Below, piece by piece: positions 36,517 to 45,956 of a DNA stretch of 64,000 nucleotides. Source of the stretch: an uncultured Pseudomonadales bacterium (GTDB lineage Bacteria; Pseudomonadota; Gammaproteobacteria; Pseudomonadales; Balneatricaceae); the NCBI GenBank assembly GCA_938084925.1, contig CALKFY010000038.1:1-64000 (forward strand). The letters run 5' to 3'. The notes beneath the pieces were generated by a model that worked only from the letters and a program-made list of their open reading frames with translations, was not told the DNA's origin and ran no database searches. How positions within the stretch are numbered: the first letter of the stretch is position 1; each line of letters opens with the position of its first letter. Both the position numbers and the translations under genes were made by a program.

Positions 36517-38097
36517 TTAGTGGCCTCCTTCGCTGGCTGTATTGGTTGGTTTTTCGTGGGCACCGGACATCAACAAGCCGATTTCCTCACGTGTCATTTC
36601 ACTAGCAGCATGAGCTTCTGAAAGCTGGCCACGAGAAATAACGGCAATGCGATCGGCAAGCTCAAAGATTTCATCCAAGTCTTGGCTGATCACCAAGATA
36701 GCACTACCCTGACGTGACAAATCGATTAGTGCCTGGCGAATCAACGCTGCCGCACCGGCATCCACACCCCAAGTGGGCTGGTTAATCACCAACACCTTAG
36801 GCTGACGATCAAGCTCACGACCAACAACAAACTTCTGTAGGTTACCACCTGACAGAGAACCGGCTTCGGCATCAACGCTAGCACTACGCACATCGTAGGT
36901 TTGGGCAACATGACTATTGATGCGGCTAAGTTCAGCTTGATTAATACCTGCCCAACCTTTGTGTACAGGCACATCACCATCGGTAACAGCATGACGAGAT
37001 AACAATATATTTTCGGTCAAGCTAAAGTCACCAACGGCACCGTGGCCATTGCGCTCTTCTGGTACAAAGGCAGTGTCCAATTGACGACGGCCATTGATGC
37101 CCAGCTGACCACAGGATACGTCCTGAATAATCACCGCATCAAAGTCTTTGTTAGTTTGTTCGCCAGAAATTGCCGCAAACAATTCACCTTGGCCATTACC
37201 GGCTACACCAGCAATAGCAACTATTTCGCCACTACGCACCTGCAGATTAATGTCTATCAAGTCCACCCCAAAGGGTGTATCGGAAGCCTGTTTTAAATTC
37301 AATAATTGCAGCAACACTTCGCCAGCTTCGTGACTATCGTGACGGCGAACCTCATGCACACTTGAGCCAACCATATGTTGAGCCAAGGTAGATGCCGTTT
37401 CTTCCTGCGGATCCAACTGCGCAACTACCTCACCGTGACGCAAGATAGTGGCATCGTGACAAAGCTGCTTTACTTCTTCTAAACGGTGAGAGATATACAG
37501 AACTGCGCAACCCTCTTGTGTTAAACGATTTAGCGTAGCAAACAAGGCATCAGCTTCTTGTGGCGTTAATACAGCCGTAGGCTCGTCCATGATCAACAAG
37601 CGAGGTTCTTGTAACAAACAACGTACAATTTCGATACGCTGACGTTCACCCACTGATAAGTCTGCCACAAGGGCATGAGGATTTAGCGGTAGGCCATAAT
37701 CTTTAGACAAGGTAGCAATACGTTCTTCCAGATCATGGGTACGAAGCTGAGGAGGTAAAGCTAGGCTGATGTTTTCGGCAACGGTTAAGGCTTCAAACAA
37801 AGAGAAATGCTGAAATACCATGCCGATACCCAACTCACGCGCAGTAGCCGGGTTATCAATTTTCAATTCTTGGCCCTGCCAAATGATGGAACCCGCGGTA
37901 GGCTGCAGAGCACCATAGATCATTTTAACGAGGGTGGATTTACCTGCCCCGTTCTCGCCCAACAAAGCGTGAGTTTTACCCGCCTCAAGAACAAGATCGA
38001 TAGATTGGTTGGCAGCGAAATCGCCAAACTTCTTGGTGAGAGCACGCACTTCAAGCAACACTTGAGGCGAATTCTCTACAGAACTAGTGCTAGACAT
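36517..38097 (-). CDS. ABC transporter ATP-binding protein with two ATPase domains (BMP/nucleoside-type)
   Basis: A 526-residue double ABC ATPase like those of sugar and nucleoside importers. Domain 1 has Walker A GENGAGKST, signature LSVGERQR and Walker B LLIMDEPTAVL. Domain 2 has GVAGNGQGE in place of a full Walker A, signature LSGGNLQK, and VLVINQPTWGVD at Walker B, where the usual glutamate is glutamine. The second site is therefore probably weak or non-hydrolytic, as is common in this family. First gene of the importer operon; a strong promoter lies upstream. Confidence 0.94.
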   Translation of the reverse strand: MSSTSSVENSPQVLLEVRALTKKFGDFAANQSIDLVLEAGKTHALLGENGAGKSTLVKMIYGALQPTAGSIIWQGQELKIDNPATARELGIGMVFQHFSLFEALTVAENISLALPPQLRTHDLEERIATLSKDYGLPLNPHALVADLSVGERQRIEIVRCLLQEPRLLIMDEPTAVLTPQEADALFATLNRLTQEGCAVLYISHRLEEVKQLCHDATILRHGEVVAQLDPQEETASTLAQHMVGSSVHEVRRHDSHEAGEVLLQLLNLKQASDTPFGVDLIDINLQVRSGEIVAIAGVAGNGQGELFAAISGEQTNKDFDAVIIQDVSCGQLGINGRRQLDTAFVPEERNGHGAVGDFSLTENILLSRHAVTDGDVPVHKGWAGINQAELSRINSHVAQTYDVRSASVDAEAGSLSGGNLQKFVVGRELDRQPKVLVINQPTWGVDAGAAALIRQALIDLSRQGSAILVISQDLDEIFELADRIAVISRGQLSEAHAASEMTREEIGLLMSGAHEKPTNTASEGGH

Positions 38098-38125
38098 ATT
38101 TTACTCAGTCTTATTTTTAACAAAC

Positions 38126-38169
38126 AATCTACCCAATACGGAATCACTGGTCAACAATAGTTGACCAGT
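38126..38169 (-). promoter_or_regulatory. Promoter and operator of the BMP transporter operon
   Basis: Minus strand -35 TTGACC and -10 TAGATT, 17 bp apart. The -35 lies within a perfect palindrome at 38146-38169, arms ACTGGTCAAC and GTTGACCAGT around 4 bp. A repressor bound there would block RNA polymerase. The motif resembles GntR-type TGGTC-based operators, but the regulator is not in the window. Confidence 0.6.
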
Positions 38170-38180
38170 TAATCAGGTTT

Positions 38181-41102
38181 TTATACCTTATATAATTCAA
38201 ACTCTTTAAAGTAATCGCTATCAGCTAGATCTTTAGGACCAACAACCGCCTCTGAACAAGGCTGATCCACAAAATAGATGTTTGCCACTCGCAGCACATC
38301 CGCCACCGTTACGTCTAGAATACGCTTACGGAAATTCTTTCGTAATTGTGGGGTGCGATCGTGTAGATTATTTTGGTGTGCAGATATTGCCTCACCGGCT
38401 GGAGAACCTGGCTTATCAAGACTACCTATCACGCCCAATACAGCTTCTTCTAGATGCTGGTCATTGATGCTATCCGCTGATGTAGCCCAAGCAATTGCAC
38501 CATCGTAATCGGCAAACGTTTCTGCACTACGCGGGTCACGATAGGAATAAAAACGGAAACAAGCGCCGTTATTATCTTGGCTAGCTCCACCGCCATAAGC
38601 ACCGCCCTGCTCACGAATGGCACGATGCAAATAGCCATTGCGTAAGATCTCACCCAAAACGATCAAGGCAGGAGAGTCCGCATGACTCGATGTCACGGTG
38701 TTATATGCACGGGCACAGAAGTTAACTTGGGTATTGGTGGTCCATAGATGCTTAATATGAGCCTGTTGATAGTCCCAGGACACACGGCCATCTACGGCGC
38801 CAGTATAGACACCAAAGGCTTCTTGCATAGCCGCTTCTAGCTCTTGTTGATGCTGACTTTCGGCAACGGTTACCATTTCCATAGGACCAGCTATAACAAG
38901 TTTTTGCAAAGCGCTCAGCTTGTCGCAGAGTTTGGCTAGTTCGGCGTTGTCGGCAAGGCTGTCATCCAACTTCTGCAACCAGATAATAGCACCGAGGCCG
39001 GACATGGCATTGCCCATGTTAGCTGCGGCACTTAAGTTTTGGCTAGCGCAAGTCATAGCTAGACTATGGCCACCGTTAACCACGCTTTGCTGACGTCTAG
39101 CGCGCAGTTGCGCCACTAGTTCGCGCACGCGTTGCTGCTCATCAAAACGGCAGTTAAACAAACTGTCTTTTAACAATGCTTGCATGGCATCTTGCTTATC
39201 CAGCAAGCCTTTAATAGCTAGCGTGAAATAAGCTTTTAGCTGATCGGCACTATCAGCACTACCACGCTTGGACAAGAAGGCAGAGATGCTGCCACATACC
39301 GCTGCCTGACGGCCCTGAGTTTGTAGGTAATCGTCTGAGCCTACACCCATTTCTGTGTATAGCTGAGCTAGCAAACCCAAATAAGGCAAGTCACCAGCCT
39401 GTAGTTTGGGCCACGGCAAAGACAACTGGTGATACACCAAGCCGTTGGTACCGGCTTGGTAATATGTCTGCTGGTTATATACGGCCGTTTCAGCTTCTGG
39501 GATCTGCGTATCGGCGGGAATATCATGACGAGTAACTGTAGGCAGTAAGCCCGCGTCGTCTTCTTGCATTTGGCGTTCGTTAAGGGCGGCAGCCAAATCT
39601 CTTACTTGCTGCTTGGCATCGTCATCCATAGCATCATGCATGGCCGCTAAACTAGCTTCTTCCGCAGCGTCGCGGAAACCCGCTAGCTGTTCGTCTGGGT
39701 GCATGCTATAAGTAAGACGATGTGGATTACCTAATAGCAACTCACGCACCAAACGTGGGATATAGTCAGCGTCTTCGATATCTTTATGCAACCGCGCAAT
39801 GACGGGATCTAAATTTAAGGCAGCTAAAGGATCACCATGGTGAATAGCGGCAGGCATAGCAGTAAGAATGAGCTGCATACCGAACGGATAGCCGTCGCCG
39901 CCTATTTCGCGCTGGCTTAACTCTAACTGATGCAAAGCAGAGGTAACTAGTTCGTGATCGACGCCCTCGTCGGCGATTTCTTCAAGACAACCCAATACCA
40001 TCTGTTCAAAGGCTTCAGCCTCTTGTCTGTCAGCACCTTCCACGCCACAAACAAAGGTCATTTCACGATTAGAATCTTCTAGGCCACACAGTGGCGACGG
40101 CGCACTGCCTACCCCGCCAGTTTCTAGTATCTTACGCAATGGTGAAGCGCTGTTGTCGAGCAATACGCGGGATAGCAAGTTAGCCTGTAACTGCTGATAC
40201 AAGTCAGTACTGTGGCCAAGCAACCAAGCCATAACATGATGACTCTTAGCTAGCTCATCACCCGGTTCAACAGCGTAACCTTCTTGTACACGTATAGGGC
40301 TGTAGTAGCGTTTTTCATCACTTATATGTAAGTGATCCATAGACTGGGCTGCAAACTTATGCAAAGCCAAAGTTTGGAAACGTTCTTGTAGCTCATCAGC
40401 TGGGATATTACCGCTGGTCATAAACACGGCGTTAGAAGGATGGTAATGACCGCGGTAGAAGTCTAGCAACTGCTCATGGGTCAGATCTGGAATATCCACC
40501 GGTTCACCACCACTGTTGTAGTGATAGGTAGTGGATGAAAACAAATGTTTGCTAACATTCTGCCAAAGCTGACTGATAGGTGAGCTCATGGCACCTTTCA
40601 TTTCGTTAAACACCACGCCTTTGTAGGCAAGCTTCTCAGTGCCGTCTGCTGCCGTTTCCAGCTCCACACGGTGACCTTCTTGGGCAAAATCCAAAGCATC
40701 TAAACGAGCAAAAAAAGTGGCATCCAAATACACTTCTAAAAGGTTTTGATAATCCTTGTAGTTTTGGCTAGCAAACGGATAAGCCGTCCAGTCACTACTA
40801 GTAAAAGCGTTCATAAAGGTATTCAAAGAACGACGAATCATCATAAAGAATGGGTCGCGTACTGGGAATTTTTCACTACCACAAAGGGATGTATGCTCTA
40901 GGATATGTGCTACGCCTGTAGAATCCATGGGCATGGTGCGAAACGCCACCAAGAACACATTTTCATCTTGTCCAGTATCTAAGTGAATGTGCATAGCACC
41001 GGTGTCATTGTGCTGGTATAGCTGGGCGTCTAGTTGTAAAGATTGAATGGTTTCTTGACGAACAAAAGAAAAACTGGGGTGTGCACTAGGGGTATTGGAC
41101 AT
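38181..41102 (-). CDS. M16C-family zinc metallopeptidase (presequence-protease/insulinase type)
   Basis: A 973-residue protein with the inverted zinc motif HILEH near residue 67, followed by SEKFPVRDPFFMM and the downstream glutamate region (KGVVFNEMKGAM). It has the M16C-associated central domain and a catalytically inactive second half, as in mitochondrial PreP. No signal peptide is visible, so it probably degrades peptides in the cytoplasm. GGAAAGGG precedes the ATG. The stop is 83 bp before the transporter operon, with the transporter's promoter in between. Confidence 0.92.
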   Translation of the reverse strand: MSNTPSAHPSFSFVRQETIQSLQLDAQLYQHNDTGAMHIHLDTGQDENVFLVAFRTMPMDSTGVAHILEHTSLCGSEKFPVRDPFFMMIRRSLNTFMNAFTSSDWTAYPFASQNYKDYQNLLEVYLDATFFARLDALDFAQEGHRVELETAADGTEKLAYKGVVFNEMKGAMSSPISQLWQNVSKHLFSSTTYHYNSGGEPVDIPDLTHEQLLDFYRGHYHPSNAVFMTSGNIPADELQERFQTLALHKFAAQSMDHLHISDEKRYYSPIRVQEGYAVEPGDELAKSHHVMAWLLGHSTDLYQQLQANLLSRVLLDNSASPLRKILETGGVGSAPSPLCGLEDSNREMTFVCGVEGADRQEAEAFEQMVLGCLEEIADEGVDHELVTSALHQLELSQREIGGDGYPFGMQLILTAMPAAIHHGDPLAALNLDPVIARLHKDIEDADYIPRLVRELLLGNPHRLTYSMHPDEQLAGFRDAAEEASLAAMHDAMDDDAKQQVRDLAAALNERQMQEDDAGLLPTVTRHDIPADTQIPEAETAVYNQQTYYQAGTNGLVYHQLSLPWPKLQAGDLPYLGLLAQLYTEMGVGSDDYLQTQGRQAAVCGSISAFLSKRGSADSADQLKAYFTLAIKGLLDKQDAMQALLKDSLFNCRFDEQQRVRELVAQLRARRQQSVVNGGHSLAMTCASQNLSAAANMGNAMSGLGAIIWLQKLDDSLADNAELAKLCDKLSALQKLVIAGPMEMVTVAESQHQQELEAAMQEAFGVYTGAVDGRVSWDYQQAHIKHLWTTNTQVNFCARAYNTVTSSHADSPALIVLGEILRNGYLHRAIREQGGAYGGGASQDNNGACFRFYSYRDPRSAETFADYDGAIAWATSADSINDQHLEEAVLGVIGSLDKPGSPAGEAISAHQNNLHDRTPQLRKNFRKRILDVTVADVLRVANIYFVDQPCSEAVVGPKDLADSDYFKEFELYKV

Positions 41103-41117
41103 AAACCCTTTCCATAT

Positions 41118-41155
41118 AAAAACGCACCTGTTGCGTGAACTGCGGACAGGTGCGT
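41118..41155 (-). terminator. Terminator of the response-regulator gene
   Basis: Arms ACGCACCTGT and ACAGGTGCGT, perfect over 10 bp, followed on the minus strand by TTTTT. It lies between the regulator gene and the M16C peptidase gene. Confidence 0.82.
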
Positions 41156-41176
41156 GGTGGTGTAATTGAAGTTGCC

Positions 41177-41575
41177 TTAACCGAAGGTTGCGCCAGGAAT
41201 AATCGTTTCCAAGGCGGCCAAAAAAGTACCTTCATCAAAGGGTTTGCTAAGATAAAAATCTGCGCCTGCCTCTAGGCCTTCACGACGTTCTCGATCACTG
41301 GCTTTGGCGGTTTGCATAATAACAGCTAGGTCCTTAATACGGTCTGTGGCACGTACTTTTTGCAGTACCTCTAGACCGCTTATACCAGGCATCATCCAAT
41401 CAAGGAAAACAACGTCAAAATTATAATCAACGTTTTCTAGTACTTCTAAGGCTGATTCACCATCAGGGACGGTCATCACAGAGAGCCCCGCAGCTTCAAG
41501 ATAGTCTGCAAGAATCTCTAGGTTTACTTCATCGTCATCTACGATGAGAGCGGAATATACTTTAAGATCATTCAT
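41177..41575 (-). CDS. Stand-alone response-regulator receiver protein (CheY-like)
   Basis: A 132-residue single REC domain. The acidic pocket is LIVDDDE, the phosphorylation site is in VVFLDWMMPG, the switch threonine is in MQTAKA, and the conserved lysine is in YLSKPF. There is no output domain, so it works through protein contacts. No histidine kinase is nearby. The track start would add 22 hydrophobic residues; the ATG at 41575 (MNDLKVYSALIVDDD) fits receiver domains better, although its ribosome binding site is weak. Confidence 0.88.
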   Translation of the reverse strand: MNDLKVYSALIVDDDEVNLEILADYLEAAGLSVMTVPDGESALEVLENVDYNFDVVFLDWMMPGISGLEVLQKVRATDRIKDLAVIMQTAKASDRERREGLEAGADFYLSKPFDEGTFLAALETIIPGATFG

Positions 41576-41680
41576 ATTGTTGTTTTTAACTGTGTAGAAC
41601 AAAAAAGTTAGGCTACAGTATAAGGCAAAAACACACTGCACGAAAAGGCCTGAGCACAGACAAATACCAAGATTGGCTAA

Positions 41681-42904
41681 TTATCCTACCCAACGCCCTA
41701 ATACTTTGCCTGCTGTGGAGGTAACATCCTGCATACCCATAGCGTAACGAATCACTTGACGTTTGATAGGCGTCAAATTAGCCATAGCCAAAACGCCGTT
41801 GCGCAACCATTTAAGACCACTTTGTTCATTACTAAAGCCGTGATAAAACGCATCCATAGACTGCATCATCAGGCGGTTTGCCCAACGGCGACGCTGTTGG
41901 TAGTCCTGTAATACATCTGCTCGCCACCAATCTTTGCCTGCAGCGCGTGCATCAGCAATAACTTCATCCAAGCAGGCCACATCCTGAAACCCTAGGTTGA
42001 CGCCCTGCCCAGCCAATGGATTGATCATATGTGCGGCATCACCTATCAAGGCTAAACCATCTTGCACATAATCCTGTGCATGTTGCTTTTGCAGATTGAA
42101 ATAGCTCTTTTCTAAGACTTCAATTTGCCCAAGCTGTTGTGGAAATTGACTCATAATCTCTTGTGCCAATTCTTCGTTGCTAAGCTTATTTAAACGCCTC
42201 ACTTCGTCGGCATGGTGATACCAAACCACAGACCCATGCTGACCAGGCAAAGGCAAGAAGGCTTGCGGGCCAGTAGCGGTAAAGCGCTGCCAAGTGATGT
42301 CTTGCTGACCTAACGCTGTATTCACCGATACCACCAAACACGCTTGCTCGTACTGACCACGGTTAACACCAATACCAAATTGCTGACGCACCATGGACGG
42401 GCCGCCATCTGCGGCAACCAATAGTTTGCCGGTGTAGGTTTTGCCGGCTTCGGTGTGGACAAATACCTGATCACCTTGGCGATAGGTTTTTACTGGTTTC
42501 TCGGGGCACAATACAGTCACTTCTGGCATATCGGCAATGGTTTGCCACAAAGCCAGCTGAGTGACACGATTTTCTACAATATGTCCGAGTTCAGAGGCTT
42601 GCACTTGGGTAGCATCAAAAGTGAGATCGCCAAAGCCCTGCATCTCCCACACGCGCATGCGGCGGTATGGGCAAGCGCGCATGGCTTGTAGTTTCTGCCA
42701 AGCATCGGTGCGCTCCAATACAGATTTTGTTTGCGGACTTAACGCAGAGATACGCAAGTCAAAGGCTTGGGACAGATCAAACTCGGCCGGTTTCTGTGCC
42801 TCAAACACGGCAACAGTTAAGCCTTGTTTAGCAAGCACAGAAGCTAAGCCAGCTCCGGTCATGCCACCGCCACAAATCAACACATCAAAAGATTTTTCGG
42901 TCAC
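41681..42904 (-). CDS. UbiH/UbiF/VisC-family FAD-dependent ubiquinone-biosynthesis hydroxylase
   Basis: A 407-residue flavoprotein monooxygenase that hydroxylates the ubiquinone ring. The FAD motif is ICGGGMTGAGLA, and the second FAD motif is GLALIGDAAHMINPLAGQGVNLGFQDV. The segments ACPYRRMRVWE and AFLPLPGQHGSVVWYH resemble UbiF and VisC/UbiI about equally, so the exact ring position is uncertain. The track uses a TTG; the GTG at 42904 has AAGGA seven bases upstream and is preferred. Its product would supply the quinone used by the nearby ETF-QO. Confidence 0.87.
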   Translation of the reverse strand: MTEKSFDVLICGGGMTGAGLASVLAKQGLTVAVFEAQKPAEFDLSQAFDLRISALSPQTKSVLERTDAWQKLQAMRACPYRRMRVWEMQGFGDLTFDATQVQASELGHIVENRVTQLALWQTIADMPEVTVLCPEKPVKTYRQGDQVFVHTEAGKTYTGKLLVAADGGPSMVRQQFGIGVNRGQYEQACLVVSVNTALGQQDITWQRFTATGPQAFLPLPGQHGSVVWYHHADEVRRLNKLSNEELAQEIMSQFPQQLGQIEVLEKSYFNLQKQHAQDYVQDGLALIGDAAHMINPLAGQGVNLGFQDVACLDEVIADARAAGKDWWRADVLQDYQQRRRWANRLMMQSMDAFYHGFSNEQSGLKWLRNGVLAMANLTPIKRQVIRYAMGMQDVTSTAGKVLGRWVG

Positions 42905-43129
42905 TGGTAATTCCTTGATTTTGCTCAATAAACGACGTATTTAATTAAGCATACACTAGTAGCTAGGTAACTTGTTGTACAAAAATATTTACGGTTCGGT
43001 CTTTTTTTCCAAGCCTACTTGTGGTTTAGTTAATACAGGCTCGCTGCAAAGCACAGTCAAACAAAGCCACAAAGGAGACCCTATCTAGTTACCATTTTTC
43101 CTGTAACCCTCGATCAGAAGGAATCGATT

Positions 43130-43477
43130 ATGCAAATGAACATTACAGCACGTCACGACGCCAAAGCCACCGATGGCATTAAAGAACGAATTATGGCCAA
43201 GCTTCAGAAAAACGAAAGCCACTTTGATCACATCACCAATATACAAGTCACTATCGACAAAGACGGAAAGCAGGACATTGCCGAAGCCACCCTCCATCTC
43301 GACACCGGCAGCGAGATCTTCGCCAAAGCAAGTGGCGACAATATGTATAGCGCAATCGACGCACTCAGCTCCAAGATAGAAACTCAGCTACAAAAAGCCA
43401 AATCTAAAATCCAAAGCCGCAAAGGTGCTGCTCAAGGCAAACGCACCCCAATTGAAGAAGCAGAAGAAGTCGCTTAA
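43130..43477 (+). CDS. hpf: Ribosome hibernation-promoting factor (short HPF)
   Basis: A 115-residue protein of the HPF/YfiA family that binds the 30S decoding region in stationary phase and promotes 100S dimers. The start MQMNITARHDAKATDGIKERI and DGKQDIAEATLHLDTGSEIFAKASGDNMYSAID follow the family pattern. It has a basic C-terminal tail but not the long dimerisation domain. AGAAGGAA precedes the ATG. It is not beside rpoN, its usual position in enterobacteria. Confidence 0.92.
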   Translation: MQMNITARHDAKATDGIKERIMAKLQKNESHFDHITNIQVTIDKDGKQDIAEATLHLDTGSEIFAKASGDNMYSAIDALSSKIETQLQKAKSKIQSRKGAAQGKRTPIEEAEEVA

Positions 43478-43561
43478 TTCCTAAGCGAGCAGAAGCGGAG
43501 CCGTTTAAGGCCGGTTCCGCCTACTCTTCTCACCGCTCTCTACTACCGCCAACCTAGTCAG

Positions 43562-44098
43562 TTACGTCTCTAGCTGTTCTGTAATAGTGGTGTAAGCCTC
43601 ACAATCATTCACACCCAACGCATCAGGCGAGCTCAACGCCATAGGATCCGATGCCAAGTGCTCCGGCACTACTACCAATCCATCACTAAACGACACTACC
43701 TGCAAGCCAACCTGTTTACAATGGGCAAACACCTTTTCTAAGGCTTGAACCACCTGCTCTTGATCTTGCCTATGCTGCGTGCGATGTGCCTGTTGCTGTT
43801 CGTTAGCTTGATACTTATATTGCTCTATAACCTGATTACCAGGCCCCAGTAGCAATACTAAAATATTGGCCCACCGCCATTCCTTGAGCAAGGCTTTCGC
43901 TACTTGAAACTGACGCACATCGAGACAATGCACCCGATCTCCAGAGCGCAATTGTCGCAGCTGATCCATGACTTTTGCTTGACTAAAGTCAGCCGCTAGA
44001 AGGATATGCATATTCAAAGCCGTGTTTATAAAATCGGTGCCTAGTTTAACAGAGCTCAAGGGCAAAGGCTCGTAAACACAAGACTGACGAGTTTTCAT
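43562..44098 (-). CDS. Orphan hypothetical protein
   Basis: No family was recognised. The start is uncertain: the track uses a TTG at 44143, and ATGs occur at 44110, 44098 and 44011. The ATG at 44098 (178 residues) has an AAGG just upstream. The part from MHILLAADF onward looks like an alternating strand/helix fold with a hydrophobic NILVLLLGPG strand. A glutamine- and arginine-rich helix (residues about 100-125) follows, then a VVSFSDGLVVVP segment. It faces ETF-QO divergently and converges on hpf. Confidence 0.55.
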   Translation of the reverse strand: MKTRQSCVYEPLPLSSVKLGTDFINTALNMHILLAADFSQAKVMDQLRQLRSGDRVHCLDVRQFQVAKALLKEWRWANILVLLLGPGNQVIEQYKYQANEQQQAHRTQHRQDQEQVVQALEKVFAHCKQVGLQVVSFSDGLVVVPEHLASDPMALSSPDALGVNDCEAYTTITEQLET

Positions 44099-44146
44099 TG
44101 CAAGCCTTGTCATAAAAGGCCAAAATAAGTCGGCTAAACACAAGTC

Positions 44147-44176
44147 TTGGCATATGTTCTTGCCTACACTTAATAT
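44147..44176 (+). promoter_or_regulatory. Candidate promoter of ETF-QO
   Basis: TTGGCA and TAATAT, 18 bp apart, about 63 bp upstream of the GTG start. No PsrA box was found here. Confidence 0.45.
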
Positions 44177-44238
44177 TATAGATGGTACGACTACTTCGTA
44201 TCGATACTAACTAACAAATTAAATAAAGAGGTTATGCC

Positions 44239-45906
44239 GTGGAACGTGAATCTATGGAGTTTGACGTTGTCATCGTTGGTGCAGGCCCTGCTGGTCTATC
44301 CACCGCGTGTAAACTGCTTCAAATGGCCCAAGAGAAAGAACAAGAACTAACTGTTTGCGTTGTTGAAAAAGGTTCTGAAGTAGGTGCGCATATTCTATCT
44401 GGTGCAATCCTTGAGCCTACGGCTTTAAATGAACTATTTCCTGATTGGAAGGAAATGGGGGCTCCCTTATCCACACCTGTAGCCAAAGATGAAATGCACA
44501 TCCTAACCAGTGCAGAATCAGGTATTGGCATGCCTGGCTTCTTTATTCCTAAGCCAATGCACAACGAAGGCAACTACATCGTAAGCCTTGGTAACGTTTG
44601 CCGCTGGTTGGCAGAACAAGCAGAAAACCTAGGTGCCGAAGTATTCCCAGGCTTTGCTGCAGCAGAAGTACTATACAATGAAGACGGCAGCGTTAAAGGT
44701 ATTGCTACCGGTGACATGGGCGTTGGTGAAGACGGCGAACCAAAAGATGGTTACATGCCAGGTATGGAACTGCATGCCAAATACACCATTTTCTCCGAAG
44801 GCTGCCGTGGTCACCTAGGCAAGCAACTTATTGATAAGTTTAACCTTGATGATGATACTGTATCCCAGCATTACGGTATTGGTATTAAAGAACTTTGGGA
44901 CATCCCTGCCGAAAACCACAAGCCTGGCCTTGTAGTACATGGTTCTGGTTGGCCTCTAACTAGCGGCCTAGCCCAAACTGGTGGTGCTAGTGGTGGTTGG
45001 TTCCTCTACCACGGTGACAACAACCAAGTAGTTGTTGGCCTAATCATAGACTTGAACTACGACAACCCGCACCTAAGCCCATTTGACGAATTCCAGCGCC
45101 TTAAGCACCACCCAGTGTTAAAGCAACACTTGCAGGGTGGTAGCCGCGTATCTTACGGCGCACGTGCCGTAGAAAAAGGCGGTTTATTCGCCCTACCACG
45201 CATGAGCATGCCTGGCGCAATGCTAATTGGTTGTGATGCTGGCACCATGAACTTCTCCAAGATCAAGGGTAGCCACACAGCTATGAAGTCCGGCATGTTG
45301 GCAGCAGAAACCATCTTTACTGAGCTCGCTGCTAGCGGTGAAGGCGGCAAGCAACTTCCACTAGACGAGAACTTCAAGCAATCTTGGTTGTACGACGAAC
45401 TACACCGTGCCCGTAACTTTGGTGCCGCAATGCACAAGTTTGGCACATGGATTGGTGGTAGCTTCAACTGGGTTGACCAAAACATCTTTGGAGGCAAGTT
45501 ACCAATCAACCTAAAAGACGACAAGCCGGACTACTCAGAAATGAAGCCTGCTAGTCAAGTGCCTGCCATTGAATACCCTAAGCCAGACGGCGTAATCAGC
45601 TTCGACAAGCTATCTTCCGTATTCCTATCCGGTACCAACCACGAAGAAGACCAGCCGTGTCACTTGCAGCTTAAAGACGCTAGCCTACCGCTAGGCGTGA
45701 ATATGGCTAACTGGAATGAACCCGCACAACGCTACTGCCCTGCAGGTGTTTATGAAATCATTGATGACGAGAACGGTAAACCACAGTTCCAAATAAACGG
45801 CCAAAACTGCTTACACTGCAAGACCTGTGATATTAAAGACCCAAGCCAGAACATCACCTGGGTAGTACCAGAAGGTGCTGGTGGTCCAAACTATCCAAAT
45901 ATGTAA
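44239..45906 (+). CDS. Electron transfer flavoprotein-ubiquinone oxidoreductase
   Basis: Membrane-associated iron-sulfur flavoprotein that passes electrons from acyl-CoA dehydrogenases, through ETF, to ubiquinone. The 555 residues have FAD motif VIVGAGPAGLS, the ubiquinone-region GSHTAMKSGMLAAE, and a C-terminal [4Fe-4S] domain (CLHCKTCDIKDPSQNITW). The start is GTG at 44239; MERESMEFDVVIVG parallels pseudomonad homologues, which supports it over the ATG five codons later. It would serve the glutaryl-CoA dehydrogenase at the right end of the window, via ETF encoded elsewhere. Confidence 0.95.
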   Translation: MERESMEFDVVIVGAGPAGLSTACKLLQMAQEKEQELTVCVVEKGSEVGAHILSGAILEPTALNELFPDWKEMGAPLSTPVAKDEMHILTSAESGIGMPGFFIPKPMHNEGNYIVSLGNVCRWLAEQAENLGAEVFPGFAAAEVLYNEDGSVKGIATGDMGVGEDGEPKDGYMPGMELHAKYTIFSEGCRGHLGKQLIDKFNLDDDTVSQHYGIGIKELWDIPAENHKPGLVVHGSGWPLTSGLAQTGGASGGWFLYHGDNNQVVVGLIIDLNYDNPHLSPFDEFQRLKHHPVLKQHLQGGSRVSYGARAVEKGGLFALPRMSMPGAMLIGCDAGTMNFSKIKGSHTAMKSGMLAAETIFTELAASGEGGKQLPLDENFKQSWLYDELHRARNFGAAMHKFGTWIGGSFNWVDQNIFGGKLPINLKDDKPDYSEMKPASQVPAIEYPKPDGVISFDKLSSVFLSGTNHEEDQPCHLQLKDASLPLGVNMANWNEPAQRYCPAGVYEIIDDENGKPQFQINGQNCLHCKTCDIKDPSQNITWVVPEGAGGPNYPNM

Positions 45907-45920
45907 TCTGCTTTGTATAA

Positions 45921-45949
45921 ATGGGGTCAGGCCTGAAGTCTGACCCCAT
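45921..45949. repeat. GGGGTCAG hairpin repeat, copy 1
   Basis: Perfect 10-bp arms ATGGGGTCAG and CTGACCCCAT around a 9-base centre. It lies between the converging ETF-QO and upp genes, where it may also stop transcription although no long T-run follows. Copies 2 and 3 flank the CaiB/BaiF gene. Confidence 0.75.
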
Positions 45950-45956
45950 AAGTCTA

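Noticed and set aside
43495-43520. Terminator after hpf
   Set aside because: The GCGGAGCCG/CGGTTCCGC hairpin is not followed by a T-run on the plus strand, so termination there is not supported.
45153-45524. 123-residue minus-strand ORF inside ETF-QO
   Set aside because: Antisense shadow of a strongly conserved gene, without ribosome binding site or family resemblance.
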